Below the pieces are notes generated by a model. It had not been told where the DNA came from. It searched no databases and saw nothing but the letters and a program-made list of their open reading frames with translations. Below, in pieces: positions 1 to 11,414 of a stretch of 64,000 bases of DNA (its first letter is position 1; the number at the start of each line of letters is the position of its first letter). This DNA comes from Pseudomonas fluorescens (GTDB taxonomy: Bacteria; Pseudomonadota; Gammaproteobacteria; Pseudomonadales; Pseudomonadaceae): contig NZ_CABVHY010000015.1 of the NCBI RefSeq assembly GCF_902497875.1, positions 108,441-172,440 on the forward strand, in the 5' to 3' direction. A program made the position numbers and the translations under genes.

Positions 1-212
1 AGCTGGAAGCGATCGATCCCGAAGGTGAACCCTTCAATGCTGCAAAACATCAGGCGATGGCCATGCAGGAAAGCGCCGACGTCGAGCCCAACAGCGTGCT
101 CAAGGTGTTTCAAAAGGGTTATCAGCTCAATGGTCGCTTGCTGCGTCCGGCCATGGTTGTGGTCAGCAAGGCACCTGCGGCGGTTTCACCTTCGATTGAT
201 GAGCAGGCTTGA
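1..212 (+). CDS. grpE: GrpE nucleotide exchange factor, C-terminal part
   Basis: The reading frame is open from the first base and ends in TGA at 210-212, so only about the last 69 codons are present. The fragment contains the GrpE C-terminal beta domain pattern: D-P-E near the start, A-M near residue 14, then a stretch with Q-K-G-Y near residue 40 and L-R-P-A-M-V-V-V-S. This part of GrpE contacts the DnaK ATPase domain and drives ADP release. It lies 102 bp upstream of dnaK, as in the usual grpE-dnaK-dnaJ cluster. The N-terminal coiled coil lies outside the window. Confidence 0.93.
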   Translation, partial: LEAIDPEGEPFNAAKHQAMAMQESADVEPNSVLKVFQKGYQLNGRLLRPAMVVVSKAPAAVSPSIDEQA

Positions 213-314
213 AATTAGCAGCAAGACCCCCATTTAGAAGTCAAGCGTTTAAGTGCTACCGCAGTTAGCCACCACTGCTGCGGCAACCAAATCCAAAGTT
301 TAGGGAGAGTTAAC

Positions 315-2231
315 ATGGGCAAAATTATCGGTATCGACCTGGGGACCACCAACTCCTGCGTCTCCGTGCTTGAAAACGGTAAATCCAAAGTTATTGAAAA
401 CGCCGAAGGCGCGCGCACCACGCCGTCGATCGTTGCGTATGCCAATGACGGTGAAATCCTGGTGGGCCAATCGGCCAAGCGTCAGGCTGTGACCAATCCG
501 CACAACACCCTGTATGCGGTCAAGCGTTTGATCGGTCGCCGTTTCGACGAAGAAGTCGTGCAGAAAGATATCCAGATGGTCCCTTACAAGATCGTCAAGA
601 ATGACAACGGTGACGCCTGGGTCGAAGTCAACGGCCAGAAAATGTCGCCTCCGCAGATTTCGGCTGAAATCCTGAAGAAAATGAAGAAGACCGCCGAAGA
701 CTACCTCGGTGAGACTGTGACCGAAGCGGTGATCACCGTTCCGGCCTACTTCAACGACAGCCAGCGTCAAGCCACCAAAGATGCCGGTCGCATCGCCGGT
801 CTGGACGTAAAACGTATCATCAACGAACCGACTGCGGCCGCTCTGGCTTACGGTATGGACAAGGCCAAGGGCGATCACACCGTGATCGTTTATGACCTGG
901 GTGGCGGTACTTTCGACGTTTCCGTGATCGAAATCGCGGAAGTCGATGGCGAGCACCAGTTCGAAGTGTTGTCCACCAACGGTGACACCTTCCTCGGCGG
1001 TGAAGACTTTGACATTCGTCTGATCGACTACCTCGTTGACGAGTTCAAGAAAGAAAGCGGCATGAACCTCAAGGGTGACCCGCTGGCAATGCAGCGCCTG
1101 AAAGAAGCCGCTGAAAAAGCCAAGATCGAGCTGTCTTCGAGCCTGCAGACCGACGTCAACCTGCCGTACATCACTGCAGATGCGACCGGTCCAAAGCACT
1201 TGAACGTGAAAATCTCCCGCGCCAAGCTCGAAGCGCTGGTTGAAGACCTGGTTCAGCGCACTATCGAACCTTGCCGCATTGCGCTCAAGGATTCCGGTAT
1301 CGACGTTGGCGCGATCAACGACGTGATCCTGGTCGGCGGTCAGACCCGTATGCCACTGGTTCAGAAGCTGGTGACCGAGTTCTTCGGTAAAGAAGCGCGT
1401 AAAGACGTCAACCCGGACGAAGCTGTAGCCATGGGTGCTGCTATCCAGGGCGCGGTATTGGCCGGTGATGTGAAAGACGTTCTGCTGCTCGACGTCAGCC
1501 CGCTGACTCTGGGTATCGAAACCATGGGCGGCGTGATGACTGCGCTGATCGAGAAAAACACCACGATTCCTACCAAGAAATCCCAGGTGTTCTCGACTGC
1601 CGATGACAACCAGGGCGCAGTGACCATTCACGTGCTGCAAGGCGAGCGTAAGCAAGCCGCGCAGAACAAGTCCCTGGGCAAGTTCGACCTGGCCGAGATT
1701 CCACCGGCTCCACGTGGCGTGCCGCAAATCGAAGTGACCTTCGACATCGATGCCAACGGCATCCTGCACGTAGGCGCCAAAGACAAGGCCACCGGCAAGA
1801 CTCAGTCGATCGTGATCAAGGCCAACTCCGGTCTGTCCGAGGAAGAAATTCAGCAGATGATTCGTGATGCTGAAGTCAACGCCGACGAAGATCGCAAGTT
1901 CGAAGAGCTGGCCAGTGCCCGCAACCAGGGCGACGCGCTGGTTCACTCGACTCGCAAAATGATCGCGGACGCTGGCGACAAAGTGACCGCGGAAGAGAAA
2001 ACTTCGATCGAGGCGGCTCTGGTTGCCCTTGAAGCTGCTGTCAAAGGCGACGACAAGGCGCAGATCGAAGCCAAGGTTGAAGAGCTGTCCAAGCTGTCGG
2101 CTCCGATTGCTCAGAAAATGTACGCCGAGCAAGCCAACCCTGCAGACGCGGCGGCCCAGCCAGCAGACTCGGCTGAAAAAGCTGACGACGTTGTCGATGC
2201 CGAGTTCGAAGAAGTCAAAGACCACAAGTAA
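315..2231 (+). CDS. dnaK: Molecular chaperone DnaK (Hsp70)
   Basis: 638 residues, the normal DnaK length. The N-terminus has the Hsp70 phosphate-binding motif I-D-L-G-T-T-N-S (residues 7-14), followed by D-L-G-G-G-T-F-D near residue 195 and the substrate-binding domain from about residue 390. The C-terminus ends in the bacterial D-A-E-F-E-E-V-K type tail. It is an ATP-dependent cytosolic chaperone that works with GrpE (upstream) and DnaJ (downstream). The ATG at 315 follows a GGGAGAG ribosome site. The 102-bp grpE-dnaK spacer holds an imperfect hairpin (CCGCAG at 259, CTGCGG at 278) but no T-tract, so read-through from grpE is likely. Heat-shock control is expected but its promoter is not in view. 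Confidence 0.98.
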   Translation: MGKIIGIDLGTTNSCVSVLENGKSKVIENAEGARTTPSIVAYANDGEILVGQSAKRQAVTNPHNTLYAVKRLIGRRFDEEVVQKDIQMVPYKIVKNDNGDAWVEVNGQKMSPPQISAEILKKMKKTAEDYLGETVTEAVITVPAYFNDSQRQATKDAGRIAGLDVKRIINEPTAAALAYGMDKAKGDHTVIVYDLGGGTFDVSVIEIAEVDGEHQFEVLSTNGDTFLGGEDFDIRLIDYLVDEFKKESGMNLKGDPLAMQRLKEAAEKAKIELSSSLQTDVNLPYITADATGPKHLNVKISRAKLEALVEDLVQRTIEPCRIALKDSGIDVGAINDVILVGGQTRMPLVQKLVTEFFGKEARKDVNPDEAVAMGAAIQGAVLAGDVKDVLLLDVSPLTLGIETMGGVMTALIEKNTTIPTKKSQVFSTADDNQGAVTIHVLQGERKQAAQNKSLGKFDLAEIPPAPRGVPQIEVTFDIDANGILHVGAKDKATGKTQSIVIKANSGLSEEEIQQMIRDAEVNADEDRKFEELASARNQGDALVHSTRKMIADAGDKVTAEEKTSIEAALVALEAAVKGDDKAQIEAKVEELSKLSAPIAQKMYAEQANPADAAAQPADSAEKADDVVDAEFEEVKDHK

Positions 2232-2290
2232 GTTAGCTTGTTGGTCGGCCGGTTGACTGCGATTAAGCGGTGACTGGTAGGATGTCGCCG

Positions 2291-2310
2291 CGCGGGAGCT
2301 TGCTCCCGCG
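2291..2310. repeat. Single REP-type palindrome
   Basis: A perfect 9-bp inverted repeat around TT (CGCGGGAGC / GCTCCCGCG). This GC-rich core is typical of Pseudomonas REP sequences. It sits 60 bp after dnaK in the 324-bp dnaK-dnaJ spacer. It has no T-tract, so it is more likely a REP remnant that may stabilise the dnaK mRNA end than an intrinsic terminator. Confidence 0.6.
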
Positions 2311-2460
2311 TTGGCGCGTCTGGAGTAAGCGAATTTTTACAGCACGCGACAACGCTCGGGTGCTGGCGGTACGGTCGGGGATGCTCCTGCTTTCCGGTCG
2401 ATAGTTATCGCACCCGCTGGCCAGTTTTCTGGCTGCAAATCAAAGACCAGGATCGTTGAA

Positions 2461-2489
2461 TTGACGTGAGTTGGGTCCGGGCCTGTATT
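2461..2489 (+). promoter_or_regulatory. Candidate sigma-70 promoter for dnaJ
   Basis: TTGACG at 2461-2466 is followed by a 17-base spacer and TGTATT at 2484-2489, close to the -35/-10 consensus. Transcription would begin near 2496, about 60 bases before the dnaJ ATG. This fits the long dnaK-dnaJ spacer (324 bp). It is a sequence match only. Confidence 0.45.
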
Positions 2490-2555
2490 GGGGCTCAACG
2501 AGTTTGGCGAGGCTCAGGAGGGGTTTGCCGAACGTCCTTAAGAGTGCAAAGACTT

Positions 2556-3680
2556 ATGGCAAAGCGTGACTATTACGAAGTGTTGGGTGTGGAGCGCGGC
2601 TCCAGCGAGACGGACCTGAAGAAGGCTTACCGTCGTCTGGCAATGAAGCACCACCCGGACCGTAATCCCGATGACAAAGCATCGGAAGATATGTTCAAAG
2701 AGGCCAATGAGGCCTATGAAGTGCTGTCCGATTCCAGCAAGCGCGCGGCCTACGATCAGTATGGTCATGCGGGCGTTGACCCAAGCATGGGCGGCGGCGG
2801 TGCCGGTTTTGGCGGTCAGAATTTCTCGGACATCTTTGGTGATGTCTTCAGTGACTTCTTCGGTGGTGGTCGCGGCGGTGCTCGTGGCGGCGCGCAGCGC
2901 GGCAGCGATCTGCGTTACACCCTGGAGCTGAACCTGGAAGAAGCGGTGCGCGGTACGACCGTGAATATCCGTGTTCCGACACTGGTCAATTGCAAGCCTT
3001 GCGATGGTTCCGGCGCCAAGAAAGGTTCCGCGCCTATTACCTGTCCGACCTGCGGCGGTATCGGTCAGGTGCGCATGCAGCAAGGTTTCTTCTCGGTGCA
3101 GCAAACCTGCCCGCGCTGCCATGGCCAGGGCAAGATCATTGCCGATCCATGCGACTCCTGCCATGGGCAAGGTCGCGTCGAAGAGTCGAAGACCCTGTCG
3201 GTAAAAGTACCGGCTGGCGTTGATACCGGCGACCGTATTCGCTTGTCTGGCGAAGGCGAGGCGGGTGCCCAGGGTGGGCCGACCGGTGATCTGTACGTGG
3301 TGATCAATGTGCGCGAGCACGCGATCTTCCAGCGCGACGGCAAGCACCTGTTCTGCGAAGTACCAATCAGCTTCGTCGATGCCGCCCTCGGTGGCGAGCT
3401 GGAAATCCCGACCCTGGATGGCCGGGTCAAGCTGAAGATTCCTGAAGGCACGCAAACCGGCAAGCAGTTCCGGGTTCGTGGCAAGGGTGTTGCGCCGGTG
3501 CGTGGTGGCGGTGCTGGCGACTTGATGTGCCGTGTTGCGGTCGAGACCCCAGTCAATCTGGGTCGTCGTCAGCGTGAGTTGCTGGAAGAGTTCCGCAGTT
3601 CCCTGGCCGACGACAATAGCCAATCACCGAAAACCACTGGCTGGTTCGAAGGCGTGAAGCGTTTCTTCGGCGATTTATAA
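2556..3680 (+). CDS. dnaJ: Co-chaperone DnaJ (Hsp40)
   Basis: 374 residues, the usual type I DnaJ length. The J domain carries H-P-D at residues 33-35. A Gly/Phe-rich linker follows, then four Cys-rich zinc repeats (C-K-P-C-D-G, C-P-T-C-G-G, C-P-R-C-H-G, C-D-S-C-H-G) and the C-terminal substrate-binding beta domains. It stimulates DnaK ATPase and delivers unfolded clients. The frame is open 90 bases further upstream, but homologues begin M-A-K-R-D-Y-Y-E at 2556, which I take as the start. The dapB start lies only 10 bp after its stop, so the two are probably cotranscribed. Confidence 0.97.
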   Translation: MAKRDYYEVLGVERGSSETDLKKAYRRLAMKHHPDRNPDDKASEDMFKEANEAYEVLSDSSKRAAYDQYGHAGVDPSMGGGGAGFGGQNFSDIFGDVFSDFFGGGRGGARGGAQRGSDLRYTLELNLEEAVRGTTVNIRVPTLVNCKPCDGSGAKKGSAPITCPTCGGIGQVRMQQGFFSVQQTCPRCHGQGKIIADPCDSCHGQGRVEESKTLSVKVPAGVDTGDRIRLSGEGEAGAQGGPTGDLYVVINVREHAIFQRDGKHLFCEVPISFVDAALGGELEIPTLDGRVKLKIPEGTQTGKQFRVRGKGVAPVRGGGAGDLMCRVAVETPVNLGRRQRELLEEFRSSLADDNSQSPKTTGWFEGVKRFFGDL

Positions 3681-3690
3681 GGAGCAAGGC

Positions 3691-4494
3691 ATGCGACGTA
3701 TAGCTGTGATGGGCGCTGCAGGGCGCATGGGCAAGACGTTGATCGAAGCCGTGCAGCAAACGCCGGGTGCCGGTCTGACCGCCGCTGTGGATCGTCCGGA
3801 TAGTTCGCTGGTCGGCGCTGATGCGGGTGAGCTGGCTGCGCTGGGGCGTATCGGTGTGCCGCTGTCGGGGGATCTGGATCGGGTGGCCGAGGAGTTCGAC
3901 GTGCTGATCGACTTCACTCACCCGACGGTGACCCTGAAGAACCTCGCATTCTGCCGCAAGGCCGGCAAGGCCATGGTCATCGGCACCACCGGTTTCACTG
4001 TCGAAGAGAAGCAACTGCTGGCCGAAGCCGGCAAAGACATTCCAATCGTCTTTGCCGCCAACTTCAGCGTAGGGGTCAATCTTTGCCTGAAGCTGCTCGA
4101 CACCGCTGCTCGGGTGCTGGGTGATGACGTCGATATCGAAATCACCGAAGCGCACCATCGGCATAAGGTCGATGCGCCTTCCGGCACTGCGGTGCGCATG
4201 GGCGAAGTGATTGCCGATGCCCTGGGGCGCGACCTCAAGGAAGTGGCGGTTTACGGTCGTGAAGGCCAGACCGGCGCGCGGGATCGGCAGACCATTGGTT
4301 TCGCCACCATTCGTGCTGGCGATATCGTCGGTGATCACACGGTACTGTTCGCTGCCGACGGCGAGCGTGTCGAGATCACTCACAAGGCGTCCAGTCGCAT
4401 GACCTTTGCCAAGGGTGCGGTACGGGCTGCGTTGTGGCTGGATGGTCGTGAAGCTGGCCTGTATGATATGCAGGATGTGCTTGATCTGCGCTGA
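3691..4494 (+). CDS. dapB: 4-hydroxy-tetrahydrodipicolinate reductase
   Basis: 267 residues, normal for DapB, which makes tetrahydrodipicolinate with NAD(P)H in the lysine/diaminopimelate pathway. The N-terminal Rossmann motif is G-A-A-G-R-M-G (residues 8-14). The catalytic loop E-A-H-H-R-H-K-V-D-A-P-S-G-T lies near residues 153-166. The C-terminus has the conserved D-x-R-x-A-G-L-Y-D-M-Q-D type end. A ribosome site (AAGGAG) precedes the ATG. It follows dnaJ closely and is ended by a hairpin at 4504. Confidence 0.97.
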   Translation: MRRIAVMGAAGRMGKTLIEAVQQTPGAGLTAAVDRPDSSLVGADAGELAALGRIGVPLSGDLDRVAEEFDVLIDFTHPTVTLKNLAFCRKAGKAMVIGTTGFTVEEKQLLAEAGKDIPIVFAANFSVGVNLCLKLLDTAARVLGDDVDIEITEAHHRHKVDAPSGTAVRMGEVIADALGRDLKEVAVYGREGQTGARDRQTIGFATIRAGDIVGDHTVLFAADGERVEITHKASSRMTFAKGAVRAALWLDGREAGLYDMQDVLDLR

Positions 4495-4503
4495 GATGCA
4501 TCG

Positions 4504-4539
4504 AAAACAGGGTTCGGGTCAGTGCTTGAGCCCTGTTTT
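4504..4539 (+). terminator. Intrinsic terminator after dapB
   Basis: A 12-bp stem (AAAACAGGGTTC / GAGCCCTGTTTT, one wobble pair) with a 12-base loop, starting 9 bases after the dapB stop. A-rich on the 5' side and T-rich on the 3' side, so it could work on both strands. Confidence 0.7.
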
Positions 4540-4668
4540 ATCCCGCTAAGCGATGTTCTGTCGCATTCCTCTGCCTTTTAGGCTCATTAGCGGTAGACCA
4601 AAAAAGCCTTTTTCTGTAAGCTACAGCTTTAGTGTGTCCACTAAAAGCGCGCAGATAATTCGACGAAG

Positions 4669-4706
4669 AAGCGGGGTGACGTGTCTATACGTCATTCCGC
4701 TTTTTT
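4669..4706 (+). terminator. Terminator-like hairpin in the carA leader
   Basis: AAGCGG-GG-TGACGT pairs with ACGTCA-TT-CCGCTT (14 pairs including two G-U), loop GTCTAT, followed directly by a run of six T. It lies only 46 bp before the carA start codon and well after the dapB terminator. It is therefore better placed to act as a carAB attenuator than as a dapB terminator. Whether it acts conditionally cannot be seen from the sequence. Confidence 0.65.
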
Positions 4707-4759
4707 GCAACCTGCGATCGCCCTTTCAGGCTTTATTTACGGGAGGTCTTCTTGACTAA
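4676..4759 (+). other. Possible leader peptide overlapping carA
   Basis: A GTG at 4676, inside the attenuator hairpin, opens a 27-codon frame ending at TAA 4757-4759, overlapping the carA TTG start at 4752. The same frame is open further upstream, to 4553. No strong ribosome site is seen before the GTG. If translated, it would couple leader translation to both the hairpin and carA initiation. Speculative. Confidence 0.25.
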
Positions 4760-5888
4760 GCCAGCCATACTCGCCCTTGCTGATGGCAGCATTTTTCGCG
4801 GCGAAGCCATTGGAGCCGACGGTCAAACCGTTGGTGAGGTGGTGTTCAACACCGCCATGACCGGCTATCAGGAAATCCTTACCGATCCTTCCTACGCCCA
4901 ACAGATTGTTACCCTGACTTATCCGCACATCGGCAACACCGGCACTACGCCGGAAGATGCCGAGTCCGACCGCGTCTGGTCGGCTGGCCTGGTCATCCGT
5001 GACCTGCCGCTGGTGGCGAGCAACTGGCGTAACACGATGTCACTGTCCGATTACCTGCAAGCCAACAACGTTGTGGCAATCGCCGGTATCGACACGCGCC
5101 GCCTGACACGCATCCTGCGTGAGAAAGGCGCGCAGAACGGCTGCATCATGGCCGGCGACAACATTTCCGACGAGGCGGCCATCGCTGCTGCTCGTGGCTT
5201 CCCTGGCCTCAAAGGCATGGACCTGGCGAAAGTTGTCAGCACCAAAGAGCAGTACGAGTGGCGCTCCACGGTCTGGGATCTGAAAACCGACAGCCACGCG
5301 ACGATCGACGCCTCCGAGCTGCCGTACCACGTGGTTGCCTACGACTACGGCGTCAAGGTGAACATTCTGCGCATGCTGGTCGCGCGCGGTTGCCGCGTGA
5401 CCGTAGTGCCGGCGCAAACCCCGGCCAGCGAAGCCCTGGCACTCAAGCCGGACGGCGTGTTCCTGTCCAACGGCCCTGGTGATCCGGAGCCTTGCGACTA
5501 CGCGATCCAGGCGATCAAGGACATTCTGAAAACCGAGATCCCGGTGTTCGGCATCTGTCTCGGTCACCAGTTGCTGGCCCTGGCGTGCGGCGCCAAGACG
5601 GTGAAAATGGGTCACGGCCACCACGGTGCCAACCACCCGGTGCAGGATACGGACTCCGGTGTTGTGATGATCACCAGCCAGAACCACGGTTTTGCGGTGG
5701 ACGAAGCGACCCTGCCAGCCAACGTTCGGGCGATCCACAAATCGCTGTTCGACGGCACCCTGCAAGGTATCGAGCTCACCGACAAGAACGCATTCAGCTT
5801 CCAGGGTCACCCTGAAGCGAGTCCGGGCCCGAATGACGTGTCGCCATTGTTCGATCGCTTCATCGACGCCATGGCCAAGCGCCGCTAA
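4752..5888 (+). CDS. carA: Carbamoyl-phosphate synthase small chain
   Basis: 378 residues. This is the glutaminase subunit that releases ammonia from glutamine for CarB, feeding arginine and pyrimidine synthesis. An N-terminal CPSase small-chain domain is followed by a class I glutamine amidotransferase domain with nucleophile Cys in G-I-C-L-G-H-Q and the His/Glu pair in H-P-E-A-S-P-G-P. The start is TTG at 4752, chosen because GGAGGT lies 5 bases upstream and the protein then begins M-T-K-P-A-I-L-A-L-A-D-G as family members do. The upstream hairpin and overlapping short frame suggest leader control. Confidence 0.96.
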   Translation: MTKPAILALADGSIFRGEAIGADGQTVGEVVFNTAMTGYQEILTDPSYAQQIVTLTYPHIGNTGTTPEDAESDRVWSAGLVIRDLPLVASNWRNTMSLSDYLQANNVVAIAGIDTRRLTRILREKGAQNGCIMAGDNISDEAAIAAARGFPGLKGMDLAKVVSTKEQYEWRSTVWDLKTDSHATIDASELPYHVVAYDYGVKVNILRMLVARGCRVTVVPAQTPASEALALKPDGVFLSNGPGDPEPCDYAIQAIKDILKTEIPVFGICLGHQLLALACGAKTVKMGHGHHGANHPVQDTDSGVVMITSQNHGFAVDEATLPANVRAIHKSLFDGTLQGIELTDKNAFSFQGHPEASPGPNDVSPLFDRFIDAMAKRR

Positions 5889-6029
5889 TCGCGCCTTGAG
5901 AATGTAGCGAAAAGGCGCCTGAGGCGAGCCCGGTAACCCCGGCGAATTTCCCTCAGCCACCTCGGAAAATGTTCAAGGCGGCCTCTCCTCCGGGATTGCC
6001 GTCGGACCTGCGGATTTGAGTGACAACTA
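5889..6029 (+). other. carA-carB spacer with hairpin
   Basis: A 141-bp non-coding spacer. GCGCCTT at 5891-5897 pairs with AAGGCGC at 5912-5918, without a T-tract. From memory, P. aeruginosa carries an extra open reading frame between carA and carB; none is present here. The ribosome site before carB (GAGTGAC) is weak. Confidence 0.4.
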
Positions 6030-9247
<3,218 letters not shown>

Positions 9248-9251
<4 letters not shown>

Positions 9252-9724
9252 TCAAATACCCAATGACCGTCCAGGGCGCAAAAGCCCTGGAAGAAGAGCA
9301 CGCTCACCTGACCAAGGTCGTCCGTCCGAAGCTCAGCCAGGATATCGGTACGGCCCGCGAGTTGGGCGACTTGAAGGAAAACGCTGAATACCATGCCGCC
9401 CGCGAACAGCAGGGCATGGTCGAGGCGCGGATCCGTGCTATCGAAGGCCGCATGCAGAACGCGGTGATCATCGATGTCACGAGCATTCCTCATACCGGCA
9501 AAGTGATTTTCGGCACCACCGTCGAAATCGCCAATGTTGAAACCGATGAAAGCGTCACGTATCACATCGTTGGTGAAGACGAGGCTGACTTCAAGCAAGG
9601 CAAGATTTCGGTCGGCTCACCGCTGGCTCGCGCCTTGATTGCCAAGGAAGAGGGTGATGTGGTGGCAGTCAAAACGCCTGGCGGCGTTATCGAGTACGAG
9701 ATTGTCGAAGTTCGTCACATTTGA
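9248..9724 (+). CDS. greA: Transcription elongation factor GreA
   Basis: 158 residues. An N-terminal coiled coil carries the conserved tip acidic pair in G-D-L-K-E-N-A-E-Y (near residues 41-49), which stimulates cleavage of backtracked RNA in RNA polymerase. The C-terminal FKBP-like domain has the I-S-V-G-S-P-L-A-R-A-L-I pattern. It starts within the last codons of carB and so belongs to the car transcription unit. A hairpin follows 7 bases after its stop. Confidence 0.97.
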
Positions 9725-9730
9725 ACTGAG

Positions 9731-9751
9731 GCGCCCGCTACGAGCGGGCGC
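9731..9751 (+). terminator. Short-loop hairpin after greA
   Basis: A perfect 9-bp stem GCGCCCGCT / AGCGGGCGC with a 3-base ACG loop. No T-tract follows. Instead the next codon but one base is the ATG of the downstream gene. It may be a weak terminator, an mRNA-stabilising end, or a structure that limits translation of the next gene. Confidence 0.5.
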
Positions 9752-9752
9752 C

Positions 9753-10157
9753 ATGCTCTGGCAGCTGACCCAGATGTTGTGGGTGGGCGGCGTGTGGCTG
9801 CTGCACATTGGTCTGCTACCGGTGCTGGGGCAAATTGGCCTGGCACCGCTGCTGATCGAAGAGATTGGTAATCTGTTGAGTGCGCTGCTGGTAGGATTTG
9901 CGGCAGTGTGCGTGACTCTGCAGCTTCTGGTGCTGATACGGGCCTTGGGCCTGTCGAGTCTGTGGCGCGATATTCGTGGGCAATTGCTGCTGATGGCGCT
10001 GTATGGGTGCGGGATGTATTTCGCGGTGCGCATCGGTTTGCCGGAAGCGCTTCGCTGGCAGTTGTTCAGCTATCTGGTCTTGGGGTTTTCCGGTCTTGTG
10101 CTGGTACTGCAGCCAGTGCCAGGATGGAGCGGCAGGGTGCGCGAAGCACACCCTTGA
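9753..10157 (+). CDS. Small membrane protein, DUF4149-like
   Basis: 134 residues, almost entirely hydrophobic, with about four predicted membrane helices (residues about 3-22, 28-52, 62-80, 88-108) and a short polar C-terminus. The pattern and its place after greA suit the DUF4149 group of inner-membrane proteins. The function is unknown. The ATG at 9753 abuts a hairpin and has no visible ribosome site; the frame is open upstream into greA to 9639, so the start is uncertain. It converges with yhbY, whose stop is 9 bp away. Confidence 0.65.
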   Translation: MLWQLTQMLWVGGVWLLHIGLLPVLGQIGLAPLLIEEIGNLLSALLVGFAAVCVTLQLLVLIRALGLSSLWRDIRGQLLLMALYGCGMYFAVRIGLPEALRWQLFSYLVLGFSGLVLVLQPVPGWSGRVREAHP

Positions 10158-10166
10158 CCCTTGAAA

Positions 10167-10475
10167 TCACTTGAAGCGATGAACGTTCGACAGCTGCTTG
10201 TTGACGCTGAAGTTCTTGCGGTAAATCAACGCCATTTTGCCGATGACTTGCACCAGATCCGCCTTGCCGGCCTTGCACAATTCGGCAACGGCACCGAGGC
10301 GCGATTCGCGTTCGAGGATGTTGAGCTTGATTTTGATCAGCTCGTGATCGCTCAATGCGCGTTCCAGTTCGGCTAACACACCTTCAGTCAAACCGTTATC
10401 AGCCACAGTCAATACTGGTTTCAGATGGTGGCCAATGGATTTGTACTGTTTCTTCTGCTCTTGAGTGAGCGGCAT
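10167..10475 (-). CDS. yhbY: Ribosome assembly RNA-binding protein YhbY
   Basis: 102 residues on the minus strand, the size of the single CRM-domain protein YhbY, which binds pre-50S ribosomes. The family pattern is clear: L-T-x-x-Q-K-K-x-x-K-S-I-G-H-H-L-K-P near the start and a G-x-A-x-L-Y-R type end (G-K-M-A-L-I-Y-R). It is divergent from rlmE, another large-subunit assembly gene, so the 116-bp gap (10476-10591) probably carries both promoters. Confidence 0.93.
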   Translation of the reverse strand: MPLTQEQKKQYKSIGHHLKPVLTVADNGLTEGVLAELERALSDHELIKIKLNILERESRLGAVAELCKAGKADLVQVIGKMALIYRKNFSVNKQLSNVHRFK

Positions 10476-10591
10476 AATCTGACCCCTGTGTCTGATCTTG
10501 TAAAAAGCGGCGGCCAGTTTACCCGAGCGAGTCCGGGACCGCCCAGTTAATCACGACCCGTTTATTTTTGAGTTTATTTTTGAGGTGGCCT

Positions 10592-11224
10592 GTGGCCCGT
10601 TCCAAGACAAGCCTTAAATGGCTGCAAGAACATTTCAACGACCCATTCGTGAAAATGGCGCAAAAAGACGGGTATCGCTCCCGTGCCAGCTACAAGCTGC
10701 TGGAGATCCAGGAAAGGGACCGTTTGATCCGTCCAGGCATGAGCGTGATCGACCTGGGCGCCGCGCCAGGGGGCTGGTCCCAGGTGACCAGTCGTCTGAT
10801 TGGCGGGCAGGGGACCCTCATCGCTTCGGACATCCTTGAAATGGACAGCATCCCCGATGTGACCTTCATTCAGGGCGACTTTACTGAAGACGCGGTACTG
10901 GCGCAGATCCTCGAGGCGGTCGGAAATAAAGAAGTAGACCTTGTGATTTCCGATATGGCCCCCAATATGAGTGGACTGGCATCCGTTGATATGCCGAGAT
11001 CGATGTTCCTGTGCGAGTTGGCACTGGATCTGGCGACTCGGGTACTCAAGCCGGGTGGTGATTTCCTGATCAAGGTTTTCCAGGGTGAGGGTTTCGACGA
11101 GTACCACAAGAACGTGCGCAAGCAGTTCGAGAAGGTTACGACGCGCAAGCCGAAATCGTCGCGCGACCGCTCCCGCGAGCAGTACCTGCTGGGCCGTGGT
11201 TTCCGCGGGCGCAGCGAGGAGTAG
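10592..11224 (+). CDS. rlmE: 23S rRNA (uridine-2'-O)-methyltransferase RlmE (FtsJ/RrmJ)
   Basis: 210 residues. The SAM-binding motif D-L-G-A-A-P-G-G-W-S-Q lies near residues 57-67. The catalytic K-D-K-E tetrad is consistent with S-Y-K-L, D-M-A-P-N and F-L-I-K-V. It methylates U2552 of 23S rRNA. The start is GTG at 10592, chosen because GAGGTGG lies 4 bases upstream and family members begin M-A-R-S-K-T-S; the frame is open 24 bases further upstream. It lies upstream of ftsH, as in many proteobacteria, where the pair is heat induced. Confidence 0.96.
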   Translation: MARSKTSLKWLQEHFNDPFVKMAQKDGYRSRASYKLLEIQERDRLIRPGMSVIDLGAAPGGWSQVTSRLIGGQGTLIASDILEMDSIPDVTFIQGDFTEDAVLAQILEAVGNKEVDLVISDMAPNMSGLASVDMPRSMFLCELALDLATRVLKPGGDFLIKVFQGEGFDEYHKNVRKQFEKVTTRKPKSSRDRSREQYLLGRGFRGRSEE

Positions 11225-11414
11225 GGAATTTTCGACCGAGGCGATAGGATTTTCGTATTTCGCCTTGTGAGCATTAGCGAATATTGTGTAGAAAGTGTTT
11301 CACAAAGGGTTACAGACAGCGCCTGCCAGAGCTGTAGGTAATGTAGTAAGTTAGGCCGGTGAATATCATGCGAAGCGCGCGCCAGTAGCGGAGCTTGCTT
11401 CAGAGGGTAGTTAA

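Noticed and set aside
2466..2555. 30-codon N-terminal extension of DnaJ
   Set aside because: DnaJ proteins begin at M-A-K-R-D-Y-Y-E; the extension is not J-domain-like and overlaps the candidate promoter.
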